A stretch of DNA of 64,000 bases from Spironucleus salmonicida. Taxonomy: Eukaryota > Fornicata > Diplomonadida > Hexamitidae. The notes below the pieces were generated by a model. It ran no database searches, was not told where the DNA came from, and saw only the letters and a list, made by a program, of their open reading frames with translations. Made by a program: the position numbers and the translations under genes. Positions 34,324 to 45,217 of this stretch are shown here, in pieces. The number at the start of each line of letters is the position of its first letter. Within the stretch, counting starts at the first letter, position 1. The stretch spans positions 1,330,001 through 1,394,000 of the forward strand of contig CM035321.1 in the NCBI GenBank assembly GCA_000497125.2. The letters are read 5' to 3'.

Positions 34324-36543
34324 TCAGATCCCAGTATCATCCAGTTATTTTTCTAGGTCTTCCGCAATCAGATTTGCTCCCTCGCTGCTCCCTCGGGCAT
34401 ATTCCAAAGCGAACAGAAGTTGGTTTAGGCTAATCTCGATACCAGCCTCTTATCTTTTTAGAAAGCCTTGGAACTGTTACAGGTTACCCTAGAATATCAA
34501 ATTCTTCGCCATACACCACTCTCTGACTACCTCCTGCATAGAAGGAAGATCCATGGTTCCAACAGATAGTCGGTTAATAAAGCAGTCCAGTACTCCTAGG
34601 TCGCTCATTCCAGCCATGCAATTTGTGCTGGCCAGTACAAAAACACGGCCATTTCTGGGGTTCTTTAGTAGTGGGAGGATAGTTTGTAGGATAACATTGC
34701 TATAACGCATTCCAGATGGCGCAAACTAGACGATTTGTTCAATCCCGTCTAGTACTATAAGAGCTTCAGGTACTCGGTTTGCGTCATCAAACGCTTGGGC
34801 GATTATCGCCGCCCGCTACTACTCTGTAGATGCCTGCCGAATGAGTGAATCTGCCGAAATGAACTTGATGAACTCTATTTTTGTCTCCTTACAAAGTTAT
34901 GCTAGGATGGAAGACTTACCGGTTCCGGGTGCGAAACTGGTAAGGATAAGTGTAGATAAGTGAATGTGCGCATTCTAAGATGCCGTGATTTTCTGTTGGA
35001 TGGTTTCTAATATCTGGGCAGAAGCCGTAAGCGGTAGAAAATTGAACTACTGAATCTACTCGAACAACGAAGGATCACATCTTCCGAATCCAGCATGCAC
35101 CTCTCCGAGTGCGCGCACGAAGTCAGCCTGGGTAACTGTGAATGCAGTTGGCTCGGCGTTCTTGCCTTGGATTAGAAGTTGCCCTGATACCACGCGCGAC
35201 ATAGCGAAGGATTAAGCTGAACGCACCAGCCCTGCAATCTCTGATCCAGAAAAATTCTGGGCGCGTCCTGCAATATCCAACAGATCTACATCAACCCCCA
35301 GAGCCTCATTGTCATTCAGAGTCTTAGTATGGATAAGTAAAATTTGGTGACGGCCCTGGAGATCTGGAAGATGGATTTCCACATGCACCTCGAAACGACC
35401 TGGACGTAATAGCGCACTGTCTATCAAGTCCTTTCTATTGGTCATACCGACCACTAAGATGTTACCGAGGGAGTCCACCCCATCCATTTTCGCAAGAAGC
35501 TAATTCACTATCGAGTCGTACGTGCCGGTAGAATCTCCACGGGATCCACGTTGTTTGCAGATGGCATCGAGTTCATCCATCACAATAAGATGTAGCTCAG
35601 ATTCGTCGCCTAGTTCCTTCCAGTCCTTTTCAGCATCGGCAAACAGTTTTCTGATGTTAGCCTCAGAGTTTCCTACATACATGTCGAGTATCTCTGGCCC
35701 TGATACTATCTTTGGCTCTTTCGTGTTCAGCAACTGGCCTATTTTTCGTGCTATCAAGGTCTTCCCAGTACCCGGAGGACCAAATAGTAAAATACCACGA
35801 ACATGCTACAGGTCGTATTTGCGCACAAGATGGGGCGGGAACATGCGCGACACAAAGGCCCTACGGAAGATCTACGTAAACTGGGCGTTGAGGCCTCCAA
35901 TACCAATAGACTGGATGTCGATCTCATTTTCCGATTAGTCGCCTCCCTCTATCTCTGATTTTGCCATTTTCTTGAAGGCGTCTGATAAGGCGCTCTGTCC
36001 AACTGTAGTTCCATCAACGTGGGACCCCGATAGTATTAACTTTTTTGCAGCAGGGGCAGGGGAAAAACTGATCTAGGTAAATGAATTGAGGATACCTTCC
36101 TACTTGGGTGACATCTCAAGAGTGGTGCCCTGGTAGTCTGTGTAGTAAATCGCACCTGGGTAGAAATATCGGTTATTGAAGGACTGCTTCACGATATTAA
36201 AGAGTTCATCAGAATCAATATTGGTAAGAGTCTTCTTTGGGGCCACGGTGAACTAAACTGACTCTAGGTAATTCTATTAGGATGAAATGAAGGCCATGAA
36301 CGCAGCCTTAGAAATCAGAGATATTCTAGCATGCGTCCTAAGCTGTGCATTGAGCATAATGTAGCCAGCCTTGACCTCCGGTAACGGCTGACACAGCATG
36401 ACAATACCATTTGCCTGCAAGTAGAGCGGTACTGTCTGCACCTTGTCGCAGCAGATCTTATAATCTGAAGTATTGAGGAAAGCGCAATTTTGTAATGCCT
36501 AGTCCGTCTGGGTAGCCTTGCATGGTTCGAAGGTGAACTCCAT
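34324..36543 (-). CDS. NSF: N-ethylmaleimide-sensitive factor (NSF/Sec18), right copy
   Basis: A 739-residue frame, ATG 36543 to TGA 34324-34326, apparently the same protein as at 28514-30733. It shows the same D1 Walker A GPPGTGKT, Walker [12 protein letters not shown] and D2 FAPGTGKSS motifs. Both copies are intact and could be expressed. They share the divergent upstream region with the CxxC gene (78 nt between start codons), so the promoters are duplicated too. Two intact, near-identical NSF genes in mirror image are unusual, since NSF is mostly single-copy in protists. Confidence 0.93.
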
Positions 36544-36621
36544 TCGATTTATTTGGAGGGAACTGTATTCTCTGGTATTCACTAGAAACTAATATCCAGT
36601 ATATTATTGGGCTTACAAAAG

Positions 36622-38181
36622 ATGACACTTACTGGCCATGTCTCCCAACGGCTATTTTATCTTAGGGCCCAGGACATATGTGACTCGTGCAAGTAGCTGC
36701 TGGTTCTAGAGATCAAAGCATTCATCGTCAACTTACGAACAATCATACAGGAAAGAGCCTTCCCGTGCACTTTTGAGTTTGACCTCCCCATCGGTACAGT
36801 CCAGGTTCCGCCGCTCAGAAAATGCTGCGCGTGTAGAAGACCTGCATTGAAGAACCTTATCGATTTGGTTACTGCCGAGGTCAGTAGTTCTACCTTCGTT
36901 GAGCTGTGTCAGGGGCTGCAGCACATTAACTTCAAAAAACTTTCAGCCGATAAGAACGTTTTGTTCTTACTAGACTTTTCGACAGAGTTTCTAGTAAAGC
37001 ATAACCAGCGATCTACGACCACCTATTAAGATGCCGGGGTCCAGGTTGACGGCAACGGACAGTCTTAGTATCGGCGTGCTATAAAGGAGATATCACAGCT
37101 TTTTCAGCTTTCTTTTGTAACACCGGATGCCCTGCTTGACCATCTTAGGTCATTAAAAGCCAGTCACGACGATATGGTATCCAAGGATTATGAGGCCTAG
37201 CTGGCTACGATACGTTAGCAAAATAACTAATTGGATAAGGACCTTACACTATATATACAATAGTACAACCGCATAAAGACCCTCTCCTAACAAGGTATTT
37301 CCTTCCGGGAAAGTGATGAGGTTTCATTCCTCAAGAAGTCGCTGCAGGCGCGAGATGATCAGTGTAAAGTACTTGAAACTACAGTGGGACTCGAGGACAG
37401 GAAGATTTTTCTTCAGAGTATCGTCCGCAAGGCAAAGGTGCCCTGTCCGGGCCGGAAGTCTGCTGAACTACAGCGCTTCACGAAAATGCACACTGGCAGG
37501 CTGCACGTCCAAACAAACGAGGTGAAGCTATAGCTTGCCAATGATCGTATCGAAGCCCTCCAGGACCAAGTGGTAAGCCTAAATGAGTACATTGAAGACA
37601 TGCAGACCAGTTCCCAGCAGATGCAAACCCAGCAAACTCACCTCCGCGACATTATTGAGGAGTAGCGGGACGTAGAGGAGCAAAACCAGTACTACGGGGA
37701 GATCATCTAGACGCTCATTGCCGAGATCTGCAGCCTCCACGGCAGCCTCGCAACGACGCGTATCTCGCCTGGATTCGCGCCCAACTTTGCTCCTGACCTA
37801 GAGACTTACGTGCACAACACGGATACACTCTTAGTTCACTCCAACTACTCCAACGGAGAGCTCCTGGCATATCAGGCGGCCCTGTACGATGCAGTCGCTG
37901 CAAGCACCTTCGTTGGAGGGTTCGGACCAACAGGAAGCTCCGATTCCGCGAACTTCCAAAGCATCCAGAGCTATTATACGCGAAGCTCCGAGCTGTATGT
38001 CCGGCACCTGCTCAGTGGTTTCTAGACGCTGGTCCTGCTCCCGGCCGAGGCTATTTCTCTCCAGTGGGAGTTCGCCTACTCCGGGGGCGAGCAGTTCCTG
38101 GTGTGTCTCGCCGTGCTGCTCATCTGGGGGCGCCGGCTGGTTGAGCGCAACGGCGTGCTTGTGGTGAGTAAATGTGATTGA
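36622..38181 (+). CDS. CxxC/CxxC coiled-coil family protein, member 2, right copy
   Basis: A 519-residue frame, ATG 36622 to TGA 38179-38181, near-identical to 26876-28435. The Cys pairs are at 20/23 and 68/71, with GVQVDG at about 139. A coiled coil with EYIEDMQTSSQQMQTQQTHL and a C-terminal domain ending VERNGVLVVSKCD follow. It sits in the same orientation as the next family member, which starts 1.9 kb downstream. Similarity to the left copy stops within a few bases after the TGA. Function unknown. Confidence 0.75.
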
Positions 38182-39023
38182 AAGAGTGATTTATAATAGT
38201 GGTCTATTATGGAAGTTATTTTATATTAAGAAAATTAACTTGAAATTAAAACTATAATATTCCTTTCTTTATTATTATAAAATCATAATATTGAAAAATA
38301 ATATTATTTAAATAAATCGAAAATAATAAACTTGTTTTTATATCGAAATTAAAACTTCTTAATGAAACCTTTTATGAACTAATCAATACCATTTTATTGA
38401 TAAAACAAAATATCAATTTTAACAAGTCTAAATTATAGAATTAAAATAATTTCATATATAAAATTAAATATATCATGGTCATGATCATTGCATTAACGTT
38501 TATTTATCAAACAAGGTTATGAAACTCGGTAGTATCAAACACTTAGCAGGATAAAATTCTTATTAATTAAATATATCTTTATTCTATATTATTTTTATAA
38601 TGTTATAAAATACACAAGTAAGTACTGAGTAATAAAATAACTATTTAGAATATATATTATAATTTTTACATTCCAGCCAAAAAGCATTATGTTAGATAAG
38701 TAGCCAAATATTTTATATAACAAACCAATCAAACAAATTATACATCTTAAAAATACGTGTACTGTTTGATTTTGTTTAATCTCTAGATTTATTAAATAGT
38801 ATAGTATCTTCCCAATAATTATTCATTTAAATAAAAAATGTTAAAAAATATTTTAATATGATGCTCTAAGATATTAAAATATATTAAGTCATCGCAGCAT
38901 ATATAGAATAAGTAATGTAAAAACTAGGTCTACACAAACTTAGTTTTTGTTTAAGTATTTTACTTATTTTATATAAAAATTAATATATTTTATGTAAAAA
39001 CGGTTTTACGATAACTTCATAAA
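38182..39023. other. AT-rich spacer unrelated to the left arm
   Basis: 842 bases between the two homologous blocks on the right. The corresponding left interval (23803-26875) is 3,073 bases, carries a PQ-loop gene and shows no visible similarity. No gene seen here. Confidence 0.6.
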
Positions 39024-39467
39024 ATGGACTGCTCCTACGGACAATTTACCAACAAGCTGGCGACAGCGGCACGGCACTAGGTGCGAGAAGGGCGGAATCT
39101 TCAGATCCACGTGCAGTTGCAATCACTCGTTCAGGCGCCGAACCCCAAGCTCTAGTCCCAGGTATCCGAAATGCTGCGGTTCGCGGAGTCGAATTTCGGT
39201 ACGGACATGCTCTTGGTGTCCGCAGTATTCTTCACCAGGCTGAGCGCCGAACTGCAAGCCCACCGACTTACCATCCCGGTCGTACTCCTGCTGGCCTCAA
39301 CCTCCACCCGGGACCAGGACGGCATAGCTGAGACCCTTGCGCAGCGGTTCGGCCTTGCTGAGAAAGCACTGTGGACCCTAGCTAGGTCGGTACTGCTCGA
39401 GCTGGACCACGACCTCTTCGTCTCCAGGAAGGAGATAGAGGACATCAGAGCCGAGATAGAAGAGTGA
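39024..39467 (+). CDS. Small cyclin-like protein (Pho80-like), right copy
   Basis: A 147-residue frame, ATG 39024 to TGA 39465-39467, the same protein as at 23359-23802. The two base differences noticed (CTG/CTT and CAT/CAC) are synonymous, so both copies appear to be under the same coding constraint or very young. See the left copy for the cyclin evidence (AVFFTRLSAELQ, LELDHDLFVSRKEI). Confidence 0.55.
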
Positions 39468-39517
39468 TAGATTGAGTATAATAATACGTTCAGCAGGGGT
39501 GACAGAATTACCAGAAA

Positions 39518-39534
39518 TTTCGTATAATACGAAA
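39518..39534. repeat. Palindrome at outer breakpoint (right)
   Basis: TTTCGTATAATACGAAA, the inverted partner of 23292-23308 (8-bp arms, one central base). Similarity stops immediately after it. Confidence 0.8.
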
Positions 39535-40127
39535 TTTTTTTGGTCAATTATTAGATTTATAAGATTTATTAAGACAACTGATTATTATCTTAAAAAAATT
39601 CTTGCCAATATCCACTTTTTTAATCCTTTATTATTATTAAATATCATTATGTTGATAAAATATATAATCTTAGAGTCTATCTAATAACTATTTATTATAC
39701 CTTTAGTTTGTTATGTTGAAATTAATCATTTCTTATTAATTCAAGGTTGGCTAAAATATTGATTATTAATCCAGGACTTCAGAGATAAATAATAACTTAC
39801 TTATCTTTATAGAAGGATATGTAACTAATCATAATTGTTAAGTGGTTATTATGCACCTAGAAAAATATTTAACTAGACCAAAATTAATATATAAGATTAA
39901 ATAGATTATAATTTTCAAGAATATAAGGTGATAATAATTTCAACGTTATTATATATAGCAGATTAAAATCTTTTATTAATATTAACGAATTAGTAAAATC
40001 ATATTTTATGTTAGGAAGTTGGTGTATTTATATTTATTATAATAACCACAGTTGAACAATTACCTAATTATTAATTACTTCACAAATTATATTTTGATAT
40101 TATGGTATTATATTATATTATTAAAAA
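39535..40127. other. AT-rich spacer
   Basis: 593 bases of AT-rich DNA before the next CxxC gene. No supported gene or clear repeat. Confidence 0.5.
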
Positions 40128-41618
40128 ATGAATTTGTTTTAGTAATCGATTATACAGCGCCTTCATTTAATATAAGTTATAAATCCTTGTATTTAATGCG
40201 TAGCTGATATCGCTGGTGATTTTTTATCATTTACTCTTTCTATCAAGCAGTGTTTGGCAGATCTGTAAAGTCCAATTGCTTAACTTATTCCATTTCCTTA
40301 GCATTAATTAACTCACTTAAATGTTCCAAAATGTAATTTTTGTAATAGATTAGCCCTACGTCCACTAATTCTAAAAATTACTGAATCATTCTCAGAAGAA
40401 GACCTAGAATTTTTTGTGACTCAAAATTTAAGCGCAAATTTTGCTCCTCACGAAACTTCTGATATTGTGTGGAAATTAAAGTAATTATTAAGAACCTATT
40501 AGTTATCTAAAAATTAAACTCCAGATTTAGTTAATATGGGAGTTTAAACGCAAAATATCGATCCCATAAATTATAAAAAATAATTTTTCCAAATCGGTCG
40601 TATCTTAAACATTCATCGACTTTGTCCCGAAGATATTTTAGAGGCAGTTAAGAAATAAGTTCAAACAATCTAACATTATGAGAAATCCTAGTTTTAGACG
40701 TAGATTGCTGAGCTTCGTAAGCAGAACACCGATTTAATGCATGAGAACGTACTAATGAAGCGTGAAAATTCTAAACTTCTCGAATACCAGAAGTATGGAT
40801 TAAAATCTAGGCCGTAATCCCACATCGTCAGTCCTCCCACGCAGCCTAATCATGCAGAAACACACAAAATACTTCGACAGTATTCTCTAAATCCGACCAA
40901 CGACATTAGCGATCGTCGCTAAAAGTTTACCGAATGCATGACTGCTAAGCGATAAGTTACAACCACTAAAACACAGATCTATACCCTTGAGTAGGAAGTA
41001 GAAAGGTTAAAATCCAAAAATCTGGTATTGAGCTACAGAGCTGGTATTGCAGATTAAACAGATTTCCAGCTTTCGGCATCAAACTCGATTTCGAACGACT
41101 TCCCAGTCTTCATTACTGCAGAAAATCACTCGCTCACATAGGATCAGATTAGTGTGATTTTTCTGACAAAACAGCTTGCTCAAGTCAGCAACGGGAAGTA
41201 GGTAATAAATAAGTTACCCCAAGAATACATAAACCACTACATTCAATAATTCAACAATTTGGTTTAAGAGCTCACTATTAACGCATTCCAGTAACTGCAG
41301 GAGCACTTTTTGTCTTTAAAGCGCTACATCCTTATTGAGCGCTAGGCAAGGTTTTTCCGTTAAAAACCCAGCCTTATGTTAGCTTAGCTCGCGTTTAAAG
41401 ATGCATATTCTGAGCATTAGGAGCTGTATCTTTACGACTAGCTGAAAAACTATAAGGTTTTAAACTGTGTGAATTAGCTAAAAACTATTTCGTGCATTTT
41501 ACTTTCCGGTGCTAAAGCTAGTGTTGGAGTAAATTTTAACGTAGTGTTAGCGATTCTTATCAGTTAAAATTATGGAGTTTAGAAACGAAATGGAGAAATT
41601 TGCCTCTTTGAGGAATGA
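40128..41618 (+). CDS. CxxC/CxxC coiled-coil family protein, member 3
   Basis: A 496-residue frame, ATG 40128 (after six A) to TGA 41616-41618. Cys pairs are at 21/24 (NPCIQCV) and 69/72 (PKCNFCNR). MGVQTQNID lies near residue 145, and a segment FQIGRILNIHRLCPEDILEA aligns with the same region of members 1 and 2. A coiled coil and a C-terminal domain (ELYLYDQLKNYKVLNCVNQL) follow. It is diverged from the other two types but keeps their spacing exactly. Its stop is 1 nt from the stop of the convergent small gene. Confidence 0.75.
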
Positions 41619-41619
41619 T

Positions 41620-41901
41620 TCACTCAAGGGTCATACTGATAGATAGAGGCTGTTCATTTGAGAAAATGAGCCCTACCTCGTATTAAAATTGACGAACTTC
41701 CTGAATTGCAAAATATAGAGATTCTTGGATATTCTATACTGAAAGGTACTTTTTGACGCGCTCTCGGGACAGAAAAGCGGATTTAAAGACCTTGTAAGTG
41801 TTTGTTTTGTCAGCTTGCAGTCGTACAATCCCTTCGTTCTTCATGTATAACTCGTGGCGTCTTGTTTGAAGTGATTTTTCAGGGTGAGAGGTTTTGAACA
41901 T
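41620..41901 (-). CDS. Small protein, 93 residues, unknown
   Basis: ATG 41901 to TGA 41620-41622. A basic N-terminal half (SLQTRRHELYMKNEGIVRLQ) is followed by FLSRERVKKYLSVQNIQESL and a mildly hydrophobic end. It converges with the CxxC member 3 gene with 1 nt between stops. Coding-like composition, no recognised family. Confidence 0.55.
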
Positions 41902-42110
41902 TTTAATTATAATAAATTTAATAATATAATAATAATTTCCGCCTAAATGTAACCACAAATACTAGTAGCAAAATAGTTGGCCTTGTAACTGTAAGATGTC
42001 ACTCTTCTATCACCAAGTGAGAAATAGTAGCATTTTCCATACTTTTACAGCTTTATCGAAAAAAATATTAATTAAAGTATGTTTTTGAGTACTTTAGGCC
42101 CTTAAAAAAG

Positions 42111-42437
42111 TCAAAACTTGCAAAAACCTAAGAAAATACAACGGTAAGAATTTTAGACATATATCAACTGGTTTAACGAAGATGAATTACAATTGTGACC
42201 TATTTAACTTTTTTCAGCCTCCAAATAAAAGACTTGTATACAATGATATATTATAATAAAATATTTTAATTCAATAATGACACTGAGATCCTTACCTAAT
42301 GTTCCACAAACAATTTTCTCTAAAAGATCGATATAATTTTTAATAGATAATAAATTAAGATTAACTGATCTATAATTTCCCAAATATAGTGATTTTAGAT
42401 CATTATCTGATTTCCAGAAAACATATAAAAAACACAT
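42111..42437 (-). pseudogene. Possible reverse-transcriptase remnant
   Basis: A 108-codon frame (ATG 42437, TGA 42111-42113) contains LYLGNYRSVNLNLLSIKNYI followed by DLLEKIVCGTL. The NYRxVNLLxIxxK...EKIV pattern recalls the NYRPISLLSxxxKxxEKIV motif at the start of non-LTR (LINE-type) reverse transcriptases. None of the catalytic motifs (YADD) are present, so at most this is a fragment. It could equally be a chance match in AT-rich DNA. Confidence 0.3.
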
Positions 42438-42498
42438 TAATTTTATTTATAGTTTAAAGCAATAATATGATAATTACGAATAATCACTTAATATTGTG

Positions 42499-42795
42499 AT
42501 GAATCATTGTATAGAAGAGCGATCATACTTAGAATCTAAAGAAGAAATCTAAATTTAATATGATATTCCTAGAGCACATCCGCTTAAATAAATTTAGTTT
42601 TCCTGCTTACAATCGACTGATATTTCAGTAATTGGAAATATAAAGTAAAAACCACAATCTAGTCAAAGTCAAGTCAATAAGTCTGGTAAACTTACGGTCG
42701 AACCCTTTTCCGTATTTCTGTAGAAGTCAAATTTAACCAATACTGCTTATGGAAAAGCTAGGCTTCGACGTAAATATTTAGAATCTAAGAAATGA
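42499..42795 (+). CDS. Small protein, 98 residues, unknown
   Basis: ATG 42499 to TGA 42793-42795. A polar protein with SQSQVNKSGKLTVEPFSVFL in the middle and a basic end (GKARLRRKYLESKK). It converges with the AGC kinase gene with 3 nt between stops, consistent with a real gene here. No recognised family. Confidence 0.5.
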
Positions 42796-42798
42796 GTC

Positions 42799-44004
42799 TC
42801 ATTCATCGTCGTCTTAGCACTTTTTCTTTTTGCTGAATCCTCCTTTTTTCTTTGCTACTGTGGAAGTAGGTATATCTTCTTCAATAAAATCGCTAATTTC
42901 TTTAGACTTTTCAATTTCTAGTTGTATGACAACTGGTATTTCTTATGAGTCTTATTTTTAACTTATACCAGCATCGACTGAAAATCCGGCAAAAACATCG
43001 CTATCATCAACTTGGTTGTGAACTGCTCCAACACCTTCGTCCACTTTTACACTAGTAAATCTTTTATCAAAATTCTTATTGTAATCTTTCTCAGGCTTAT
43101 ACTCCATTTCATACTTCTTTGTCATTAACTTGTCCCAATCTAGGCCCTTAAAAAATGGGTGATTTCTAATTTCATTGAAATTTTAACCAGCACCAAGACG
43201 CTTCTTAGGATCTTTTTCTAGCATTCTGGATATGAAAGATTTACAGCTTTCGCTAAATCTGTTCGAAAATTAAGGATCTTGCCTTATCGTTGCTTTAAAC
43301 ATTGCTTTGTGATCTCTAGAATAAAATGGCGGAGTGCCATGAATTAGCTCATAACAAATAATACCAACAGCCCAATAATCAACTTCTACACCATGAGGCT
43401 GATTCCTTATCTATTCTGGTGATAAATATTCAGCCGTTCCACAAAAAGTAGTTCCAACGACAGCTCCTGTTTAAGTATCACCAATTTTAGAGAGACCAAA
43501 GTCAGTAAGCTTCAAATAACCATTAGCATCAACCAAAATATTTTCCGGTTTTAAATCACGCATAATCATTCCATGTGAATGAAGTTCAAAGAGACCTAGT
43601 AAAATTTATGCTGTCATCATTCTTGCAACAGACTCAGAGAATTAACGCATTTTTTATAGATGGCTAAAAAGCTCTCCGCCAGGAACAAAGTCCAGTACTA
43701 AATACAGTAAGTCAGATGTCTGGAAAGCGCCATGTAATTTGACTAAAAATGGTGAATTTAAGGAAGCTAAGATTTGGCGTTCTGCAAGAGTATGTGTGAG
43801 TTCGTTTGCTTCTAGAATCTTCTTTTTCTGTAAAACTTTAATCGCATAAGTTTAGTTATCAGCCAGGCGTTTAGCTAAAAATACACTAGCAAATGAGCCT
43901 TGACCTAGGGTTTATAATATTTAGAAGTCCTGAATCGATGTAGCAGGAGGGATACTTGAGATTGTATTTACTAACCCTTGCAAATTAGAATTTTCCTACC
44001 CCAT
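42799..44004 (-). CDS. AGC-family Ser/Thr protein kinase (AKT/SGK-like)
   Basis: A 401-residue frame, ATG 44004 to TGA 42799-42801. Visible are the Gly loop LGQGSFASV (33-41), the ATP Lys in YAIKVL (K56), the catalytic loop [10 protein letters not shown] (Met replaces the usual Tyr/His), DFGLSK, the activation segment [13 protein letters not shown] with a phosphorylatable Thr, and DPKKRLGAG. The C-terminal AGC tail contains FTSVKVDE and DVFAGFS, an FxxFS hydrophobic motif like AKT. A Lys-rich extreme C-terminus follows. No PH domain is present. It would phosphorylate RxRxxS/T sites downstream of a PDK1-type kinase. Confidence 0.92.
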
Positions 44005-44155
44005 TTGATAGGGAAACGGCGAATTATAGTATTACAAATAAATACAAATAATATTGTATATTTCTGTTGAAGAGTATTATTTATACTAATATTATACTAT
44101 TAAAAGTAAGAAAAAATAATGCTTTATTATTCTACTAATCTTACTAAGTTGGATT

Positions 44156-44668
44156 ATGGAGGAAGCAATTATTAATTTATAGAGCTCATTTATATTATTA
44201 TAAAACTAGAGATTAGTATCATAATTAGTATAGTCTGCTTAATGTGTACAATAATTTTTGACATTGCTTGATTTGAAAATATTATTTCCAGTTAAAATTG
44301 ATATTTAGTAAAATATAGCAAAAGTAAATAGTTCTCAGCATCTATACATAGATGATGTATTAAAGATTACATCGGATAGTTCCGAAGGTACTTTATGGCT
44401 ATTATTAACGTAGAAATTTATAGTTGAATTTTTACTTAATTTAGCTAGTACCGAAAATGTTAAAAGCTCAGTTACCGATGCATATACCTTAGTTTTAAAA
44501 GAAAGACATAATTTTTTTATTAGAAGTGTTTTTACCACGGGGTTTAAATTTATTCCAGGACTAGAGTAACTCAAAGCTAAAACGGGATTAGATATTACTA
44601 TGGAGGTAAAAGAGAGGGTAAGTTAGATGAAACTGTCCATTGATAGTTTCAATATTTTAGTACAATGA
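44156..44668 (+). CDS. Glycolipid transfer protein-fold (GLTP/CPTP) protein
   Basis: A 170-residue frame, ATG 44156 to TGA 44666-44668. The GLTP signature is visible. There is a W in EGTLWLLLTQKFIVEFL (headgroup-binding Trp and following Lys/Arg region), then DAYTLVLKERHNFFIRSVFT, matching AYxxxLxxxHxWxxRxxF with the conserved His. It ends with a Pro-containing helix FIPGLEQL. Length is somewhat short for GLTP. It should carry glycosphingolipids or ceramide-1-phosphate between membranes. The first conserved Asp (D48 of human GLTP) corresponds to an Asp near residue 66 only by rough alignment. In-frame TAA/TAG are used as Gln. Confidence 0.7.
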
Positions 44669-44703
44669 GATATTTTATATATGATTAGTATTAGTTGGTT
44701 ACA

Positions 44704-45135
44704 ATGCCATATTTGAAATACATATTCTCTTCTAGCTGCAAACCTAGACCATAAAGAAGTAGTCATTCATTTTCACAAATTTAATTACTAACATTATAAT
44801 CAAAGAACTTAACAGAACAATTTGGATTTGTACATAATACGTATTAAAATGTTTAGAATTAACGCTGTCTGCTTACAATAATTAAGATATTCAAAAAGCT
44901 CAAACACGAATAAATAAGTATAATTAACGTGGATAGATTATGTTTTATACCCAAACTTAATATCCATAAATTTCAAAGGAAAAAACAAAGCAATCATCAT
45001 AATGATGCTTAACAGTTAATTAATAAAGCCACCAGTAAAATTTAAATTGAAGAAATAAGAAATAAACCTATTAGTTAATATGATAATCAGGTCACTGGTA
45101 TATTGCAGAAAACTTACTTCAAGGGGCTTAAATGA
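44704..45135 (+). CDS. Hypothetical basic protein, 143 residues
   Basis: ATG 44704 to TGA 45133-45135, 35 nt after the GLTP gene on the same strand. The protein is basic and Gln/Asn/Ser-rich, with a hydrophobic patch around CLLTIIKIFKKLKHEQISII and a charged C-terminus. No domain recognised. Many TAA/TAG codons and AT-rich codon use make it less certain than its neighbours. Confidence 0.45.
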
Positions 45136-45217
45136 ATTTTAACTTAGAAAATTATTATTTCATATAGTAGTATAATATTATTATTGCTTACAAGAAATCT
45201 TCCATTTCTTTTATTAC

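Larger units (their letters stand above)
33935..38181. repeat. Inner arm (right) of the inverted duplication
   Basis: Gap-free inverted match of 26876-31122. Contains the end of the transporter gene, NSF and a CxxC gene. The right edge coincides with the TGA stop of the CxxC gene. Confidence 0.95.
39024..39534. repeat. Outer arm (right) of the inverted duplication
   Basis: 511-base inverted match of 23292-23802, without gaps. Starts at the ATG of the cyclin-like gene (a few A before it also match) and ends in the palindrome at 39518-39534. Confidence 0.9.

Noticed and set aside
23292-39534. Inverted duplication as a transposon with terminal inverted repeats
   Set aside because: The arms contain ordinary housekeeping genes (NSF, a transporter end), no transposase, and no target-site duplication that I can see.
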